Positions 35,155-43,835 of a DNA stretch of 64,000 nt are shown here, one piece after another. Position numbers and translations under genes: made by a program. The notes under the pieces were generated by a model. That model was not told where the DNA came from, did not search any database, and worked only from the letters and a program-made list of their open reading frames with translations. The stretch spans positions 1 to 64,000 of the forward strand of contig NZ_VFIL01000017.1 of the NCBI RefSeq assembly GCF_007858285.1, read 5' to 3'. The DNA comes from Pseudomonas brenneri (lineage in GTDB: Bacteria; Pseudomonadota; Gammaproteobacteria; Pseudomonadales; Pseudomonadaceae). Positions within the stretch are counted from its first letter, which is position 1. Every line of letters starts with the position of its first letter.

Positions 35155-36834
35155 TTACGCCGCTTTCGCTTCCAACTGGCTCAACGAGCGGTTCAGCGCG
35201 CTGAACACCGCCTTGAAGCTGGCCGTGGTGATGTTTTCATCGATCCCCACGCCATGCACCGGACGCTCGCCATTCACGCGCAGCTCGATGTAGGCCGCGG
35301 CCTTGGCGTTAGTCCCCGCGCCGATTGCATGTTCGTTATAGTCCATGATCTCGACACCAATCGGCAGGCCGGCTACCAGCGCTTCCAGCGCGCCGTTGCC
35401 CTTGCCGTGCCAGCGCAGGTTGGTTTCGCCCTGGCCCTTGCCGGAGACTTCAACTTCTACCGAGCTGTTGCCGTTTTCTTCCTGCAAGCGGTGGCTGACC
35501 AGCGCGTACGGGGTATTGGCTTGCAGGTATTCACGCTGCAACAGCGCGTGGATCTGCGAGGCAGTCATCTCCAGGCCTACGCGGTCGGTTTCGGCCTGTA
35601 CCACCTGGCTGAACTCGATCTGCATGCGGCGTGGCAAGCTGATGCCATATTCCTGTTCCAGCAGGTAAGCGATACCGCCCTTGCCCGACTGGCTATTGAC
35701 GCGGATCACCGCCTCGTAGCTGCGGCCAATGTCGGCCGGGTCGATTGGCAGGTACGGCACTTCCCACAAGGTATCCGGTTTCTGCTGGGCGAAGCCCTTG
35801 CGGATCGCGTCCTGGTGGGAGCCGGAGAATGCGGTGTGGACCAGGTCGCCAACATACGGGTGACGTGGGTGTACCGGGATCTGGTTGCACTCCTCGACCA
35901 CTTTGCGCACGCCGTCGATGTCGGAGAAGTCCAGCTCAGGGTTTACGCCCTGGGTGTAGAGGTTCAGCGCCACGGTGACGAGATCGACGTTACCCGTACG
36001 CTCGCCGTTGCCGAACAGGCAGCCTTCGACACGGTCGGCACCCGCCATCAGGCCCAGCTCGGTGGCGGCGACGCCAGTGCCACGGTCGTTGTGGGTGTGC
36101 AGGCTGATGATCACGCTGTCCCGACGGTTGATATGGCGACCGAACCATTCGATCTGGTCGGCATAGATGTTCGGCGTGGCGCATTCCACGGTGGCCGGCA
36201 GGTTGAGGATCATCTTGTGCTCGGGCGTCGGGTTCCACACCTCGATCACCGCGTCACACACTTCCTTGGCGAACTCAAGCTCAGTGGCGCTGAAGGTCTC
36301 TGGCGAGTACTCGAAAGTCCACTGGGTTTCCGGCTGCTGGGCAGCGTATTTGACGAACAGCTTGGCGGCGTCGACCGCGATGGCCTTGATCCCGTCCTTG
36401 TCCTGGTTGAACACGATACGACGGAAGGACGGCGAGGTGGCGTTGTACAAATGCACGATGGCCTTTTTGGCACCGCGCAGGGATTCGAACGTACGCGCGA
36501 TCAAGTCTTCACGGCCCTGGGTCAGCACCTGGATGGTGGTGTCCTCGGGGATGTGGTTGTCTTCGATCAGGGTGCGCACGAAGTCGAAGTCGGTTTGCGA
36601 TGCGGCTGGGAACGAGGCTTCGATTTCCTTCACACCGACGGCGACCAGGGTTTTCCAGAAGCGCAGTTTTTTCACCGCATCCATGGGCTCGATCAGCGAC
36701 TGGTTGCCATCACGCAAATCGGAGCTGCACCAGATCGGCGCGCTGGTGATGGTCTTCGACGGCCAGGTGCGGTCCGGGATATCAATGGTCGGGAATGCGC
36801 GGTATTTCGAAGACGGGTCTTTGAGCATGCTCAT
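35155..36834 (-). CDS. leuA: 2-isopropylmalate synthase
   Basis: A 559-residue enzyme of the long LeuA2-type class, which condenses 2-ketoisovalerate with acetyl-CoA, the first committed step to leucine. The catalytic barrel has SSDLRDGNQSLIEPM, with the metal-binding HTHNDRGTGVAATELG and the GNGERTGNVDLVT motif. The C-terminal ~130 residues form the leucine-responsive regulatory domain. The gene stands alone with a terminator behind it, and a 25-codon ORF lies 88 bases upstream on the same strand, a possible control element. Confidence 0.97.
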   Translation of the reverse strand: MSMLKDPSSKYRAFPTIDIPDRTWPSKTITSAPIWCSSDLRDGNQSLIEPMDAVKKLRFWKTLVAVGVKEIEASFPAASQTDFDFVRTLIEDNHIPEDTTIQVLTQGREDLIARTFESLRGAKKAIVHLYNATSPSFRRIVFNQDKDGIKAIAVDAAKLFVKYAAQQPETQWTFEYSPETFSATELEFAKEVCDAVIEVWNPTPEHKMILNLPATVECATPNIYADQIEWFGRHINRRDSVIISLHTHNDRGTGVAATELGLMAGADRVEGCLFGNGERTGNVDLVTVALNLYTQGVNPELDFSDIDGVRKVVEECNQIPVHPRHPYVGDLVHTAFSGSHQDAIRKGFAQQKPDTLWEVPYLPIDPADIGRSYEAVIRVNSQSGKGGIAYLLEQEYGISLPRRMQIEFSQVVQAETDRVGLEMTASQIHALLQREYLQANTPYALVSHRLQEENGNSSVEVEVSGKGQGETNLRWHGKGNGALEALVAGLPIGVEIMDYNEHAIGAGTNAKAAAYIELRVNGERPVHGVGIDENITTASFKAVFSALNRSLSQLEAKAA

Positions 36835-36922
36835 CAGAAGAATCCTTGTTGTAGGGCCGAAAAGAGGCGGCCTGCCAGAAAGCGTTTATTAGGGATGCAA
36901 ATCGGGGACGAGGCAGATCGAT

Positions 36923-37000
36923 TCAGCCTGGCAGTCGTGCGCTGACAAGGCACAGGCTGCGGTGCTGACGAAGCTGAATGAGGGTATGAGAGGTTTTCAT
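36923..37000 (-). CDS. Small upstream ORF in the leuA leader (putative regulatory peptide)
   Basis: A 25-codon frame reads MKTSHTLIQLRQHRSLCLVS followed by ARLPG and TGA. It has five leucines, a cysteine and four arginines. AGGGTT stands about eight bases before the ATG. It ends 88 bases before the leuA ATG on the same strand. No leucine run and no terminator with a T tract is visible between it and leuA; the only notable hairpin there is GGCCG/CGGCC at about 36851-36868. It may regulate leuA by translation or stalling rather than classical attenuation, or it may be chance. Upstream, 37001-37140 is unusually AT-rich and presumably holds the leuA promoter. Confidence 0.5.
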   Translation of the reverse strand: MKTSHTLIQLRQHRSLCLVSARLPG

Positions 37001-37055
37001 GGGTTTAACCCTAACCGCGGGAAGGGAGGATGGCAAGCAGCTGGGAAAAATTGAG

Positions 37056-37073
37056 ATAAACTCCATCGTTTAT
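37056..37073. promoter_or_regulatory. Palindromic operator-like site upstream of leuA
   Basis: ATAAAC and GTTTAT form a perfect six-base inverted repeat with a six-base centre (TCCATC). It lies in the AT-rich stretch ahead of the leuA leader, where a promoter is expected. The protein that might bind is unknown. Confidence 0.35.
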
Positions 37074-37152
37074 GAAATAAGCGAGATTTTATTGTGTGAA
37101 TATTTTGCTTTGTTTGTTTTTATTGCTTTGTATTTCTAAGGTGCGCAATCGG

Positions 37153-37198
37153 TTTGGCGGCAGACCATGCGGTTTTCAAACCCCATGGTCGTTGCCAA
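37153..37198. other. Long hairpin downstream of the toxin-like gene
   Basis: GACCATG, then GGTTT, pair with AAACC, then CATGGTC, with single-base bulges, and outer TTGGC/GCCAA arms add to it. It starts 16 bases after the stop of the large minus-strand gene, so it could end or protect that transcript. No T run follows in either direction, so simple intrinsic termination is uncertain. Confidence 0.45.
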
Positions 37199-37213
37199 TA
37201 CGACGGTCTTCGG

Positions 37214-40200
37214 CTAGAGCGTCAGTTTGTCGATGTTGTAGTCGATATGAATATCTCCCACAGGCTCCGGCATGCTGGTGCCTCGTATGATCTTCAGCGG
37301 TGGCGGCGGGGTATGGGGCGGGTGGCTGACTGTGCTCGTCGTACCTTTGATGGACGGGGAGAGAGAAATTCCCACGCCTCCCGTCAACTCAGAGACACCC
37401 GGAATATTGTCATAAGTGTTGATATGCGCTTTACCGAGCAGTGCCACGAACTTTTCTCCAGTCGGGGTCTGCTTGATGATTTGCGTGGCGGCATAGTTGA
37501 ACTCTGCCAGACGGTCATCGGTGAAACGTACATTGTTTATCCTGGATTTGAGGTTGTCTGTATGCATGGTCAACTCACGATGTTCAAGGCCGATGACCTT
37601 GATATCGTGGGCCTCGGCGGCCTTGATGACATCTGCGAACGTTGGGCTGTTCGGTGTATAGGCCTGCTCATAAGATCGCGGCCAGGCGTACACGGCATCA
37701 GCGGGGGTATAGGCTCCGGAGCCAAAACCGGGAGCGCCTTGCAGAAATGGCGCATTTTCCAGATAAATGACAGTGACGCCGTTATTTTTGAAGTGCTGCA
37801 TCTGATCGATCAGGAACTGAAAACCGACCGGTTCGTCATGGACTTCGCCGAACACCAGCCCCCTGACGCCAGGTTGTGACAGCGTGCTCTGGATGACGCT
37901 CTTGGGTGTGTCACTGGTGCCCAGTGGTTGAAGCAGAGGGCGTACAGGCATCTGGCCCGAGGCCTGGCTGGCGTAAAACTCATCCATGTCTCGCCTGAAC
38001 CAGCGCCGCAGTTGTCCGGTAACAGCGGGGTTTCCATTAAAATCACCGGCTGCAACGCCCTTGATCACGCGGTCCATATACTCATCAAGTGGCGGTGTAT
38101 GTTTTCGCCTGTTTCCTCCCGGCAATTGACTCAACCGCCATTCCCCGCTCTCTGTCGATTGCATGAACGCCACATTTCTGATGGTTTTCGGCGCATCCAG
38201 CGGTGCATTGGGGTCGACAATATTCACCTGGCCATATCTGGCCTTGAACGCTGAATCAATTTGATAAGGCTTGTTGATTCCAGTGCTGTCGGTGAAGCGG
38301 ATGTACCAGTTTTCGCCGGCCTGATAAATGCCGTCGGCTCTGGGTTGGATGTCCTTGAGGACTTCTTCGGGGACGCTGTAGGCGCTGAGGTCTCGCATGG
38401 GGATAGCGGTGGGAGCGTCGGGCAGAACCTGGGAAAACCGGATGCCCACGCTCGTTGAAGGGACGACGGGAGGGATAGGTGGCTTGGGCGCAAACTCTCC
38501 TGGTATCGATAGCGATCTGGTCGACGGTGCCCGTACAGTTGGCGCTGAGACCGTGCTGAAGACTGGGCGCAAGGGGGCGCTCGGTACGTGGGGAAGGCCT
38601 GAGGCGTGGGTGGTAAAGTCCGCGTAAAGTTGGGCCCGGACACCTTTGTTCAATAGTCCGCCGGGCAATTGCCAGGCATGGGTCCGTATGGTTTTCAGCG
38701 CGGCCTTGACTAACCGATTGCCGAACTTGACCACGGTAGAAACGCCGCGGCCGATAACCGGGAGCAAGTCCAGGAAAATCGTAGCCACTTCGATGCCAAA
38801 CATAATTTTGTTACGTGTCGATTGGGTGGCCACTTCTGCGCTGCTGGTTGATTGAAAGTCGGCTTTGTCGATCAGCAAGCGTGACAGTTGGCTGTACATC
38901 TCATCGTGGATATTCGTAGGTATCGGCGTAAGGGTGGCGAGGCCAGCGTGACGCTTGCCAATATTGCCGGTCGCATGGGCTAGTTCGACGAAATCGGAAC
39001 CAAGACTCTGGGAGAACTTTTTTATCGACTCCGTGGTTTTTTCGAAGTCGTTTTTTTCTATCGGTGATTTCCTGCTGGCGGTGTAGGCCTTCCATTCTTT
39101 CTTATCCAACAGCGTCGTCAAAGCCTCCAGGTTGGGCAACTCACGGAACGACAACCCATCAGGAGCCCCCGGGGTGTAGAGCACCAGGGATGAATCGGTG
39201 TTGTTGCCGATGACCATCGTGCCACGCACAGGCTGGCCAAGTTGGGCCAGGGTATTGGCGACAATGTTTTGCCCGTCCACCTGAGGGCGATTGGTCGGGG
39301 CTGGATAATCAAGGATCGTTTGAATCCACTGCATACCCCGCTTCGAGGTGGTATCCGTGGTGGCTTTAGCCTGGAACCCATCAGGGTTGAGTTGCGCCAG
39401 GAAGGCTTCTTTCTCCATCAACTCCGAGTGGTTGGCTTTCCAGGCATTGCGCAAGTCTGCGGCGGGGCCGGACTCTGCATCGGTCGCCATGCGCCCCTCA
39501 AGTAGCTTGGTGTATTCGCCGCCTACATCTGCGTCGTTGAGCAGGGTCTTGAGTTGTTGCATATCGAGAATGACCGGTAGCCCCTGACTATCCAGGATGG
39601 GGGAGCCCTGGGTGTCCAGCAGCGGAAGAGTCATGGTGGTTTTGGTGTGCTTGTTGCTCTCGCCTGTTTCCCAGTGGGTTGGGTTCTTCAGGGCCAGGTC
39701 GCTCAATGACAGGTAGGTCGTCGTGGTTGAGGGTTGCTGTGGAATACCTGAACGACCGAGGTGGAAACGTGTTTGGGTGACCACCTTTACCTTCAATTGG
39801 TCGGCATCCATATTTGTCAGAGGGTAGGCGTCTTTGATGGCGCCATTCATTTTTGTTCTGGAGAAGCTCGACAGGCTTGGAATCTTTTCCATGAGAGAGG
39901 CAAGTTTGGCGGTACTCTTTTCTTCTTTGCTTTCCAAGTGATTAAAGATTGTTTCTTGCGCGGGGCTGAGGTTCCTCAACCAGTCCGGCTGTTTTTTTTC
40001 GGCGAGCTTTTCGTTCCGCACGAGCATCGCGTTGGTGCCGTCGACTTGGGCTGACCAGTCTGCGGCTTCATCCAAGGCATCCATCAACTTCGGATCCTGT
40101 AACGGGTTGGTGGCCGGTGGGTTGTCAGACGTAAAGGTCTTGGTCAGGACAGTGTCGACTTCAGCCGCCTGGCGCTTGAGCAGCAAAGGTATCCCTTCGG

Positions 40201-40915
40201 CCAGCACATCCCCCGCCAGGGGGGTGGCCCCGAGCATCAGATCATCTCCCGTCGGCGGTGAGGCGCGGTTTTGCACCGGCAGCGGCAGGCTTTGCCTCAG
40301 CAGTTCGGCGCCGGGGCCGCCACTGTCAAGTCGTTGCACCAAGGCTTGGCGTAGCAGTGCTGGCGTTGCGAACTCCTCGAAACCTTCGCTGGGCGTATAG
40401 AGCACCACGGGACCGTTCTGCTCGTTGAGCGTGATTGTCCGGTTGCTCCCCGGTGATGTCAGAGTGTCAGCCGATGCCCCATCGTTGCTGGTGATCATGA
40501 ATGCACCGGCGAAGGCCGCTCCGTGTTCGCTGCCATCATCAATGGTGATGGGGTACACGCCGGGTCTTGTTCCGGTGGGCAGGTTGCTTTCCCGTTCTTC
40601 GAGTGTGGGGTAGCGCAATGCGCTGTCGACCAACTGTTTACTCGCCGGGCTCAGTGTACCGTCCATCACACGCAGGGCTGCCAGGGTCGACAGTTGTTGC
40701 TTGTGCATCCACAGCAGTTGTTCCAGGGGCGACTGTGGACTTTTGGGCGGGCCGGGTGTTGTCCAGTATTCCAGGAGTGCCCGTGGAAAGTCATTGGCAA
40801 TAGCTCGGGCGAGGGTGTGCAGTGAGTCTGAGGCCTGGAGGGTATCGGTGGCGGTGGGTCGTGAATTGGACCCTGACGTCCGGCTCTTCGATAAACCGTT
40901 CGGCCGGATTGGCAT
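37214..40915 (-). CDS. Large toxin-like protein, main part after a frameshift (dermonecrotic-toxin-type, C-terminal TIKI/EreA-like domain)
   Basis: An open frame of about 1233 codons. It belongs to the large Pseudomonas proteins annotated as dermonecrotic toxin domain proteins: two repeats of a strand motif (QNGPVVLYTPSEGFEEF and NTDSSLVLYTPGAPDGLSF), a hydrophobic hairpin near residues 700-740 (IMFGIEVATIFLDLLPVIGR) and a C-terminal globular domain. That domain (residues ~1017-1190) has GLVFGEVHDEP, a hydrophobic VTVIYLEN strand, IKVIGLEHREL and FVALLGKAHINTYDNIPGV. The spaced GExH, EH and GxAH motifs resemble the TraB/Tiki/EreA/ChaN fold, also reported for the C2 domain of Pasteurella multocida toxin. 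No signal peptide is seen. The first ~25 codons are a shadow; the true N-terminus is encoded at 40791-41369 in another frame. Confidence 0.7.
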   Translation of the reverse strand: MPIRPNGLSKSRTSGSNSRPTATDTLQASDSLHTLARAIANDFPRALLEYWTTPGPPKSPQSPLEQLLWMHKQQLSTLAALRVMDGTLSPASKQLVDSALRYPTLEERESNLPTGTRPGVYPITIDDGSEHGAAFAGAFMITSNDGASADTLTSPGSNRTITLNEQNGPVVLYTPSEGFEEFATPALLRQALVQRLDSGGPGAELLRQSLPLPVQNRASPPTGDDLMLGATPLAGDVLAEGIPLLLKRQAAEVDTVLTKTFTSDNPPATNPLQDPKLMDALDEAADWSAQVDGTNAMLVRNEKLAEKKQPDWLRNLSPAQETIFNHLESKEEKSTAKLASLMEKIPSLSSFSRTKMNGAIKDAYPLTNMDADQLKVKVVTQTRFHLGRSGIPQQPSTTTTYLSLSDLALKNPTHWETGESNKHTKTTMTLPLLDTQGSPILDSQGLPVILDMQQLKTLLNDADVGGEYTKLLEGRMATDAESGPAADLRNAWKANHSELMEKEAFLAQLNPDGFQAKATTDTTSKRGMQWIQTILDYPAPTNRPQVDGQNIVANTLAQLGQPVRGTMVIGNNTDSSLVLYTPGAPDGLSFRELPNLEALTTLLDKKEWKAYTASRKSPIEKNDFEKTTESIKKFSQSLGSDFVELAHATGNIGKRHAGLATLTPIPTNIHDEMYSQLSRLLIDKADFQSTSSAEVATQSTRNKIMFGIEVATIFLDLLPVIGRGVSTVVKFGNRLVKAALKTIRTHAWQLPGGLLNKGVRAQLYADFTTHASGLPHVPSAPLRPVFSTVSAPTVRAPSTRSLSIPGEFAPKPPIPPVVPSTSVGIRFSQVLPDAPTAIPMRDLSAYSVPEEVLKDIQPRADGIYQAGENWYIRFTDSTGINKPYQIDSAFKARYGQVNIVDPNAPLDAPKTIRNVAFMQSTESGEWRLSQLPGGNRRKHTPPLDEYMDRVIKGVAAGDFNGNPAVTGQLRRWFRRDMDEFYASQASGQMPVRPLLQPLGTSDTPKSVIQSTLSQPGVRGLVFGEVHDEPVGFQFLIDQMQHFKNNGVTVIYLENAPFLQGAPGFGSGAYTPADAVYAWPRSYEQAYTPNSPTFADVIKAAEAHDIKVIGLEHRELTMHTDNLKSRINNVRFTDDRLAEFNYAATQIIKQTPTGEKFVALLGKAHINTYDNIPGVSELTGGVGISLSPSIKGTTSTVSHPPHTPPPPLKIIRGTSMPEPVGDIHIDYNIDKLTL

Positions 40916-41369
40916 GAATCTCCCTGATTGCCCTACCGAGGGCCTTCATGAGGGGCTCTGAAGATAGCAACGTATCGCCACGGTATCGGTTGAAGGAAAT
41001 TCTGTCCGGGTCGACAGGGGCCAGTTTGGGAAACGCTTGCGCTATCCGTGCCTGCAGGAAATGTGCGAAGCCGGGTTGTTGATCTTGCAGTGCGGCCATG
41101 TTGTTCGCGAGTGTGGCGTACTGTTCGCTCAGTAACTGTTGGTCGCCGACCTTGAAGTGGTCCGAGAGTGGGCTACGCAGGGCGGTAGCGGGTCTTATGC
41201 CCGATGACTTGACTGACAGATTGTCCAGACCCCTAACGGAGGAGCGGCTCTTGGTAACTGCGGATGGGATGCCCGGATCGCTGGCCTGGTGAGCCGGCGG
41301 TGATTCTTCAGAGGGGGGCGGGGCAAGAAACGGTTGGGGCGCGATGGATTGAGGTGCAGAGATAGTCAT
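40791..41369 (-). CDS. N-terminal fragment of the frameshifted toxin-like gene
   Basis: The frame opens at an ATG (41369) with GGAG eight bases upstream and encodes MTISAPQSIAPQPFLAPPPS, a low-complexity start, then a helical region (FAHFLQARIAQAFPKLAPVD, DRISFNRYRGDTLLSSEPLM) typical of the N-terminus of Pseudomonas toxin-domain proteins. It continues to about VQFTTHR and then runs out in 20-odd unrelated residues. The next frame takes up a plausible continuation (TDTLQASDSLHTLARAIAND). The shift is equivalent to one extra base, most simply in the C run at about 40857-40859 (GGG on the plus strand). Repaired, the gene would encode about 1384 residues. Whether this is mutation, phase variation or sequence error cannot be told. 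Confidence 0.65.
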   Translation of the reverse strand: MTISAPQSIAPQPFLAPPPSEESPPAHQASDPGIPSAVTKSRSSVRGLDNLSVKSSGIRPATALRSPLSDHFKVGDQQLLSEQYATLANNMAALQDQQPGFAHFLQARIAQAFPKLAPVDPDRISFNRYRGDTLLSSEPLMKALGRAIREIHANPAERFIEEPDVRVQFTTHRHRYPPGLRLTAHPRPSYCQ

Positions 41370-41490
41370 CAAAGGAACTCCAAAAGGCTTGCTTTAGGTG
41401 TCCTTGCGCGCAGGTTGTCTTCCCTGGAATTCGAGGAGTGGGTGATGAGTCAACCCCTGGGGGTTCCTTAAAAAATGTAAGAGCATGGCC

Positions 41491-41520
41491 GAGCACTGCA
41501 CCGAATTCGGCGCAGTGCTC
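41491..41520. other. 30-base near-perfect palindrome
   Basis: GAGCACTGC and GCAGTGCTC flank a centre that is itself palindromic (CCGAATTCGG), with one A-C mismatch pair between the two levels. It lies in the gap between the toxin-like gene start and the M23 peptidase gene, both on the minus strand. No T run follows on the minus strand close by. It may be a protein-binding site for the toxin promoter or a terminator of the peptidase-xseA side. Confidence 0.45.
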
Positions 41521-41600
41521 GTTGAGAGGGGGGCAGGTTGCTGCGTAGAGGTCTGCCGCTTAATGCCGCGGCATGTTTTGCAGTATGTGAGGTCAGGTGT

Positions 41601-42422
41601 TTAAGGCTGGAAGGCCCCGATAAAAATCGCTGGGTCGACCCGAGCGTCATTGAGGCTGACATTCCAATGCATATGCGGCCCGGTTGCTCGGCCCGTCGAA
41701 CCGACTTTGCCGACCACGGCCCCACGTACCAATGGCTGGCCCACCTTCACATCAATCGTCGACATATGGCAGAACATGCTGATAAAGCCCTGGCCATGGT
41801 CGACAAACACGGTATTGCCGTTAAAGAAGTAGTTGCCGATCAGGATCACCTTGCCGTTGGCCGGGGTCTTGATCGGCGTGCCTGCGGGCACCGCAAAGTC
41901 CAGGCCAGAATGCGGGTTGCGCTCCTCGCCATTGAAGAACCGGCGTACCCCGAACTTGCTCGACAGCGGCCCGTTCACCGGCTTGTCCAGCACCAGGTTG
42001 CTCGGGATATTCGGGCTGAAGGTGCGGTAGGCCTTGATCTGCACAGCCAATTCGCTTTCGATGCGCTTGAGTTGTGCGGGCGCTGGGTTTACCTGGCTTT
42101 TGTTCTTCAGGGTGATGCGTTGCTCCGGGTATTTCTTGAAGCCGACGATGAACGGCAGGTTGCGCCCGCCGCTGCTGATCTGGTGGTTGCCCGGCTTGAT
42201 GGTCAGCGGGATGCCGACGATGGCCAGCCAATTGTCCTGTTCCTTGACCACCAGCACCGGTTTGCCCTGATAGGTCGCTTTCGGTGGTGTGGCCGCAGCG
42301 CCCAGTTCGACCACTGCCACGCCACCCGGCACCGGTTTGTTCAGCACGCGGGTGATGTAGCTGTCGGCATGGGCGGTGAAGGTCAGGCACAGCAGCATCA
42401 GCAAACTTGAAATACGCAGCAT
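41601..42422 (-). CDS. M23-family peptidoglycan DD-metalloendopeptidase
   Basis: A 273-residue secreted protein: signal peptide MLRISSLLMLLCLTFTAHA, an N-terminal beta domain of the PelB/NlpD-like M23 partner type, and a C-terminal LytM (M23) domain. Zinc ligands are visible in PHSGLDFAVPAGT (HxxxD) and GPHMHWNVSL (HxH), with a third histidine in MFCHMSTIDVKVGQ. The intact ligands indicate an active peptidoglycan hydrolase rather than a degenerate activator. It lies three bases after xseA on the same strand, so it is probably co-transcribed. Confidence 0.92.
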   Translation of the reverse strand: MLRISSLLMLLCLTFTAHADSYITRVLNKPVPGGVAVVELGAAATPPKATYQGKPVLVVKEQDNWLAIVGIPLTIKPGNHQISSGGRNLPFIVGFKKYPEQRITLKNKSQVNPAPAQLKRIESELAVQIKAYRTFSPNIPSNLVLDKPVNGPLSSKFGVRRFFNGEERNPHSGLDFAVPAGTPIKTPANGKVILIGNYFFNGNTVFVDHGQGFISMFCHMSTIDVKVGQPLVRGAVVGKVGSTGRATGPHMHWNVSLNDARVDPAIFIGAFQP

Positions 42423-42425
42423 GAA

Positions 42426-43805
42426 TCAATCCAGTAAAGAGAGGGTGACAGGGGTGAGGTGGTTGTCTTCCACCCGCACCTGCAACTGGCCTTCGCCCAG
42501 GCGCGCAGTAAGGCGCTGGCCGGTATGGGTTTGCGCAGCATCGCGAATGGCTTGGCCGCGCTCATCCAGCAAAATGCTGTAGCCGCGCCCCAGGGTCGCC
42601 AGGGGGCTGACGACGTGCAGGGTTTGCACCTGGCTTTGCAGTTGCAGGCGCCGGGCCTTGAGGCCTTCGCGCATGGCCCGCGGCAGGCGTTCGGCGAGAC
42701 TGTCCAGGCGCTGGCGCAGCAGCGCCAGTTGCCGCCCCGGATGCTGGCCGGCCAGGCGGGTTTCCAGGCGGATCAGGCGTTCGCGCCGGGTGTTGAGATT
42801 GCGCTCGAAAGCCCGACGCAGGCGCATATCCAGGTCGTCCAGGCGCTGTGCCTGCTGGCGCAAACGCTCGCCGGGATGGCGCAGGCGCCGAGCCATGCCT
42901 TCCAGGCGCAGGCGGTCATGGACCAGGCGATTGCGCATCAGCATCACCAGGCGCCGGTGCAGGCTATCGACCTGGCGCACCAGGTTGCTGGAGTCCGGCG
43001 CCAGCAATTCGGCGGCGGCGGAGGGCGTTGGTGCGCGCACGTCGGCCACGAAGTCACTGATGGACACATCGGTCTCATGGCCGACCGCACTGACGATGGG
43101 CGTTACGCAAGCATCAATGGCACGTGCCACGGCTTCTTCGTTGAAACACCAGAGGTCTTCCAGTGAGCCGCCACCACGGGCCAGGATCAGCGCATCAAAA
43201 CCACGGGCATCCGCCAGTTTGAGGGCGCGGACAATCTGCGCGACGGCTTCACGGCCTTGCACGGCGGTGGGGATCAGGGTCAGTTGCACGTTCGGTGCAC
43301 GGCGCTGGAACACGCTGATGATGTCGCGAATAACCGCGCCGGTCGGTGAGCTGATAATGCCGATCCGTCGCGGGTGGGCCGGCAGCGGCACCTTGCGCTC
43401 GGCACTGAACAGGCCTTCGGCGCTGAGCTTTTCCTTCAGCGCATCGAAGGCCAGGCGCAGCGCACCGTCGCCGGCCGGCTCCACGGTGTCGAGGATCAAT
43501 TGGTAGTCGCCACGGCCCTCGAACAGCGAGACCTTGCCGCGCACCTTGACCGCCAGGCCATCCTTGAGCGCCTGGCGTACCCGCGCGGCGTTATTGCGAA
43601 ACAGCGCGCAACGCACCTGCGCGCCGCTGTCCTTGAGGGTGAAGTACACATGACCGGAGGCCGGGCGGGCGAGGTTGGAGATCTCGCCTTCGACCCAGAT
43701 ATTGGTGAACACGTCTTCGAGCAACACCCGCGCACGGCCGTTGAGCTGGCTGACAGTCAGGACTTCGCGGTCCAGGCCCAGGCGGGCAAACGGGTCTTTA
43801 ATCAT
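42426..43805 (-). CDS. xseA: Exodeoxyribonuclease VII large subunit
   Basis: A 459-residue nuclease subunit that, with XseB, degrades single-stranded DNA. An N-terminal OB fold (VSQLNGRARVLLEDVFTNIW, VEGEISNLARPASGHVYFTL) leads to the catalytic core with RIGIISSPTGAVIRDI, LILARGGGSLEDLW and VSAVGHETDVSISDFVAD, then a long arginine-rich coiled coil. Length is typical. The LysR-type gene is upstream on the same strand but separated by 30 bases. Confidence 0.97.
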   Translation of the reverse strand: MIKDPFARLGLDREVLTVSQLNGRARVLLEDVFTNIWVEGEISNLARPASGHVYFTLKDSGAQVRCALFRNNAARVRQALKDGLAVKVRGKVSLFEGRGDYQLILDTVEPAGDGALRLAFDALKEKLSAEGLFSAERKVPLPAHPRRIGIISSPTGAVIRDIISVFQRRAPNVQLTLIPTAVQGREAVAQIVRALKLADARGFDALILARGGGSLEDLWCFNEEAVARAIDACVTPIVSAVGHETDVSISDFVADVRAPTPSAAAELLAPDSSNLVRQVDSLHRRLVMLMRNRLVHDRLRLEGMARRLRHPGERLRQQAQRLDDLDMRLRRAFERNLNTRRERLIRLETRLAGQHPGRQLALLRQRLDSLAERLPRAMREGLKARRLQLQSQVQTLHVVSPLATLGRGYSILLDERGQAIRDAAQTHTGQRLTARLGEGQLQVRVEDNHLTPVTLSLLD

Positions 43806-43835
43806 GGGAGGAGATCTTTAGTCATGGGCGGCAGT

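Noticed and set aside
35137..36945. Plus-strand 602-codon frame opposite leuA
   Set aside because: It covers the whole leuA gene in antisense with no family motifs. leuA is complete and typical.
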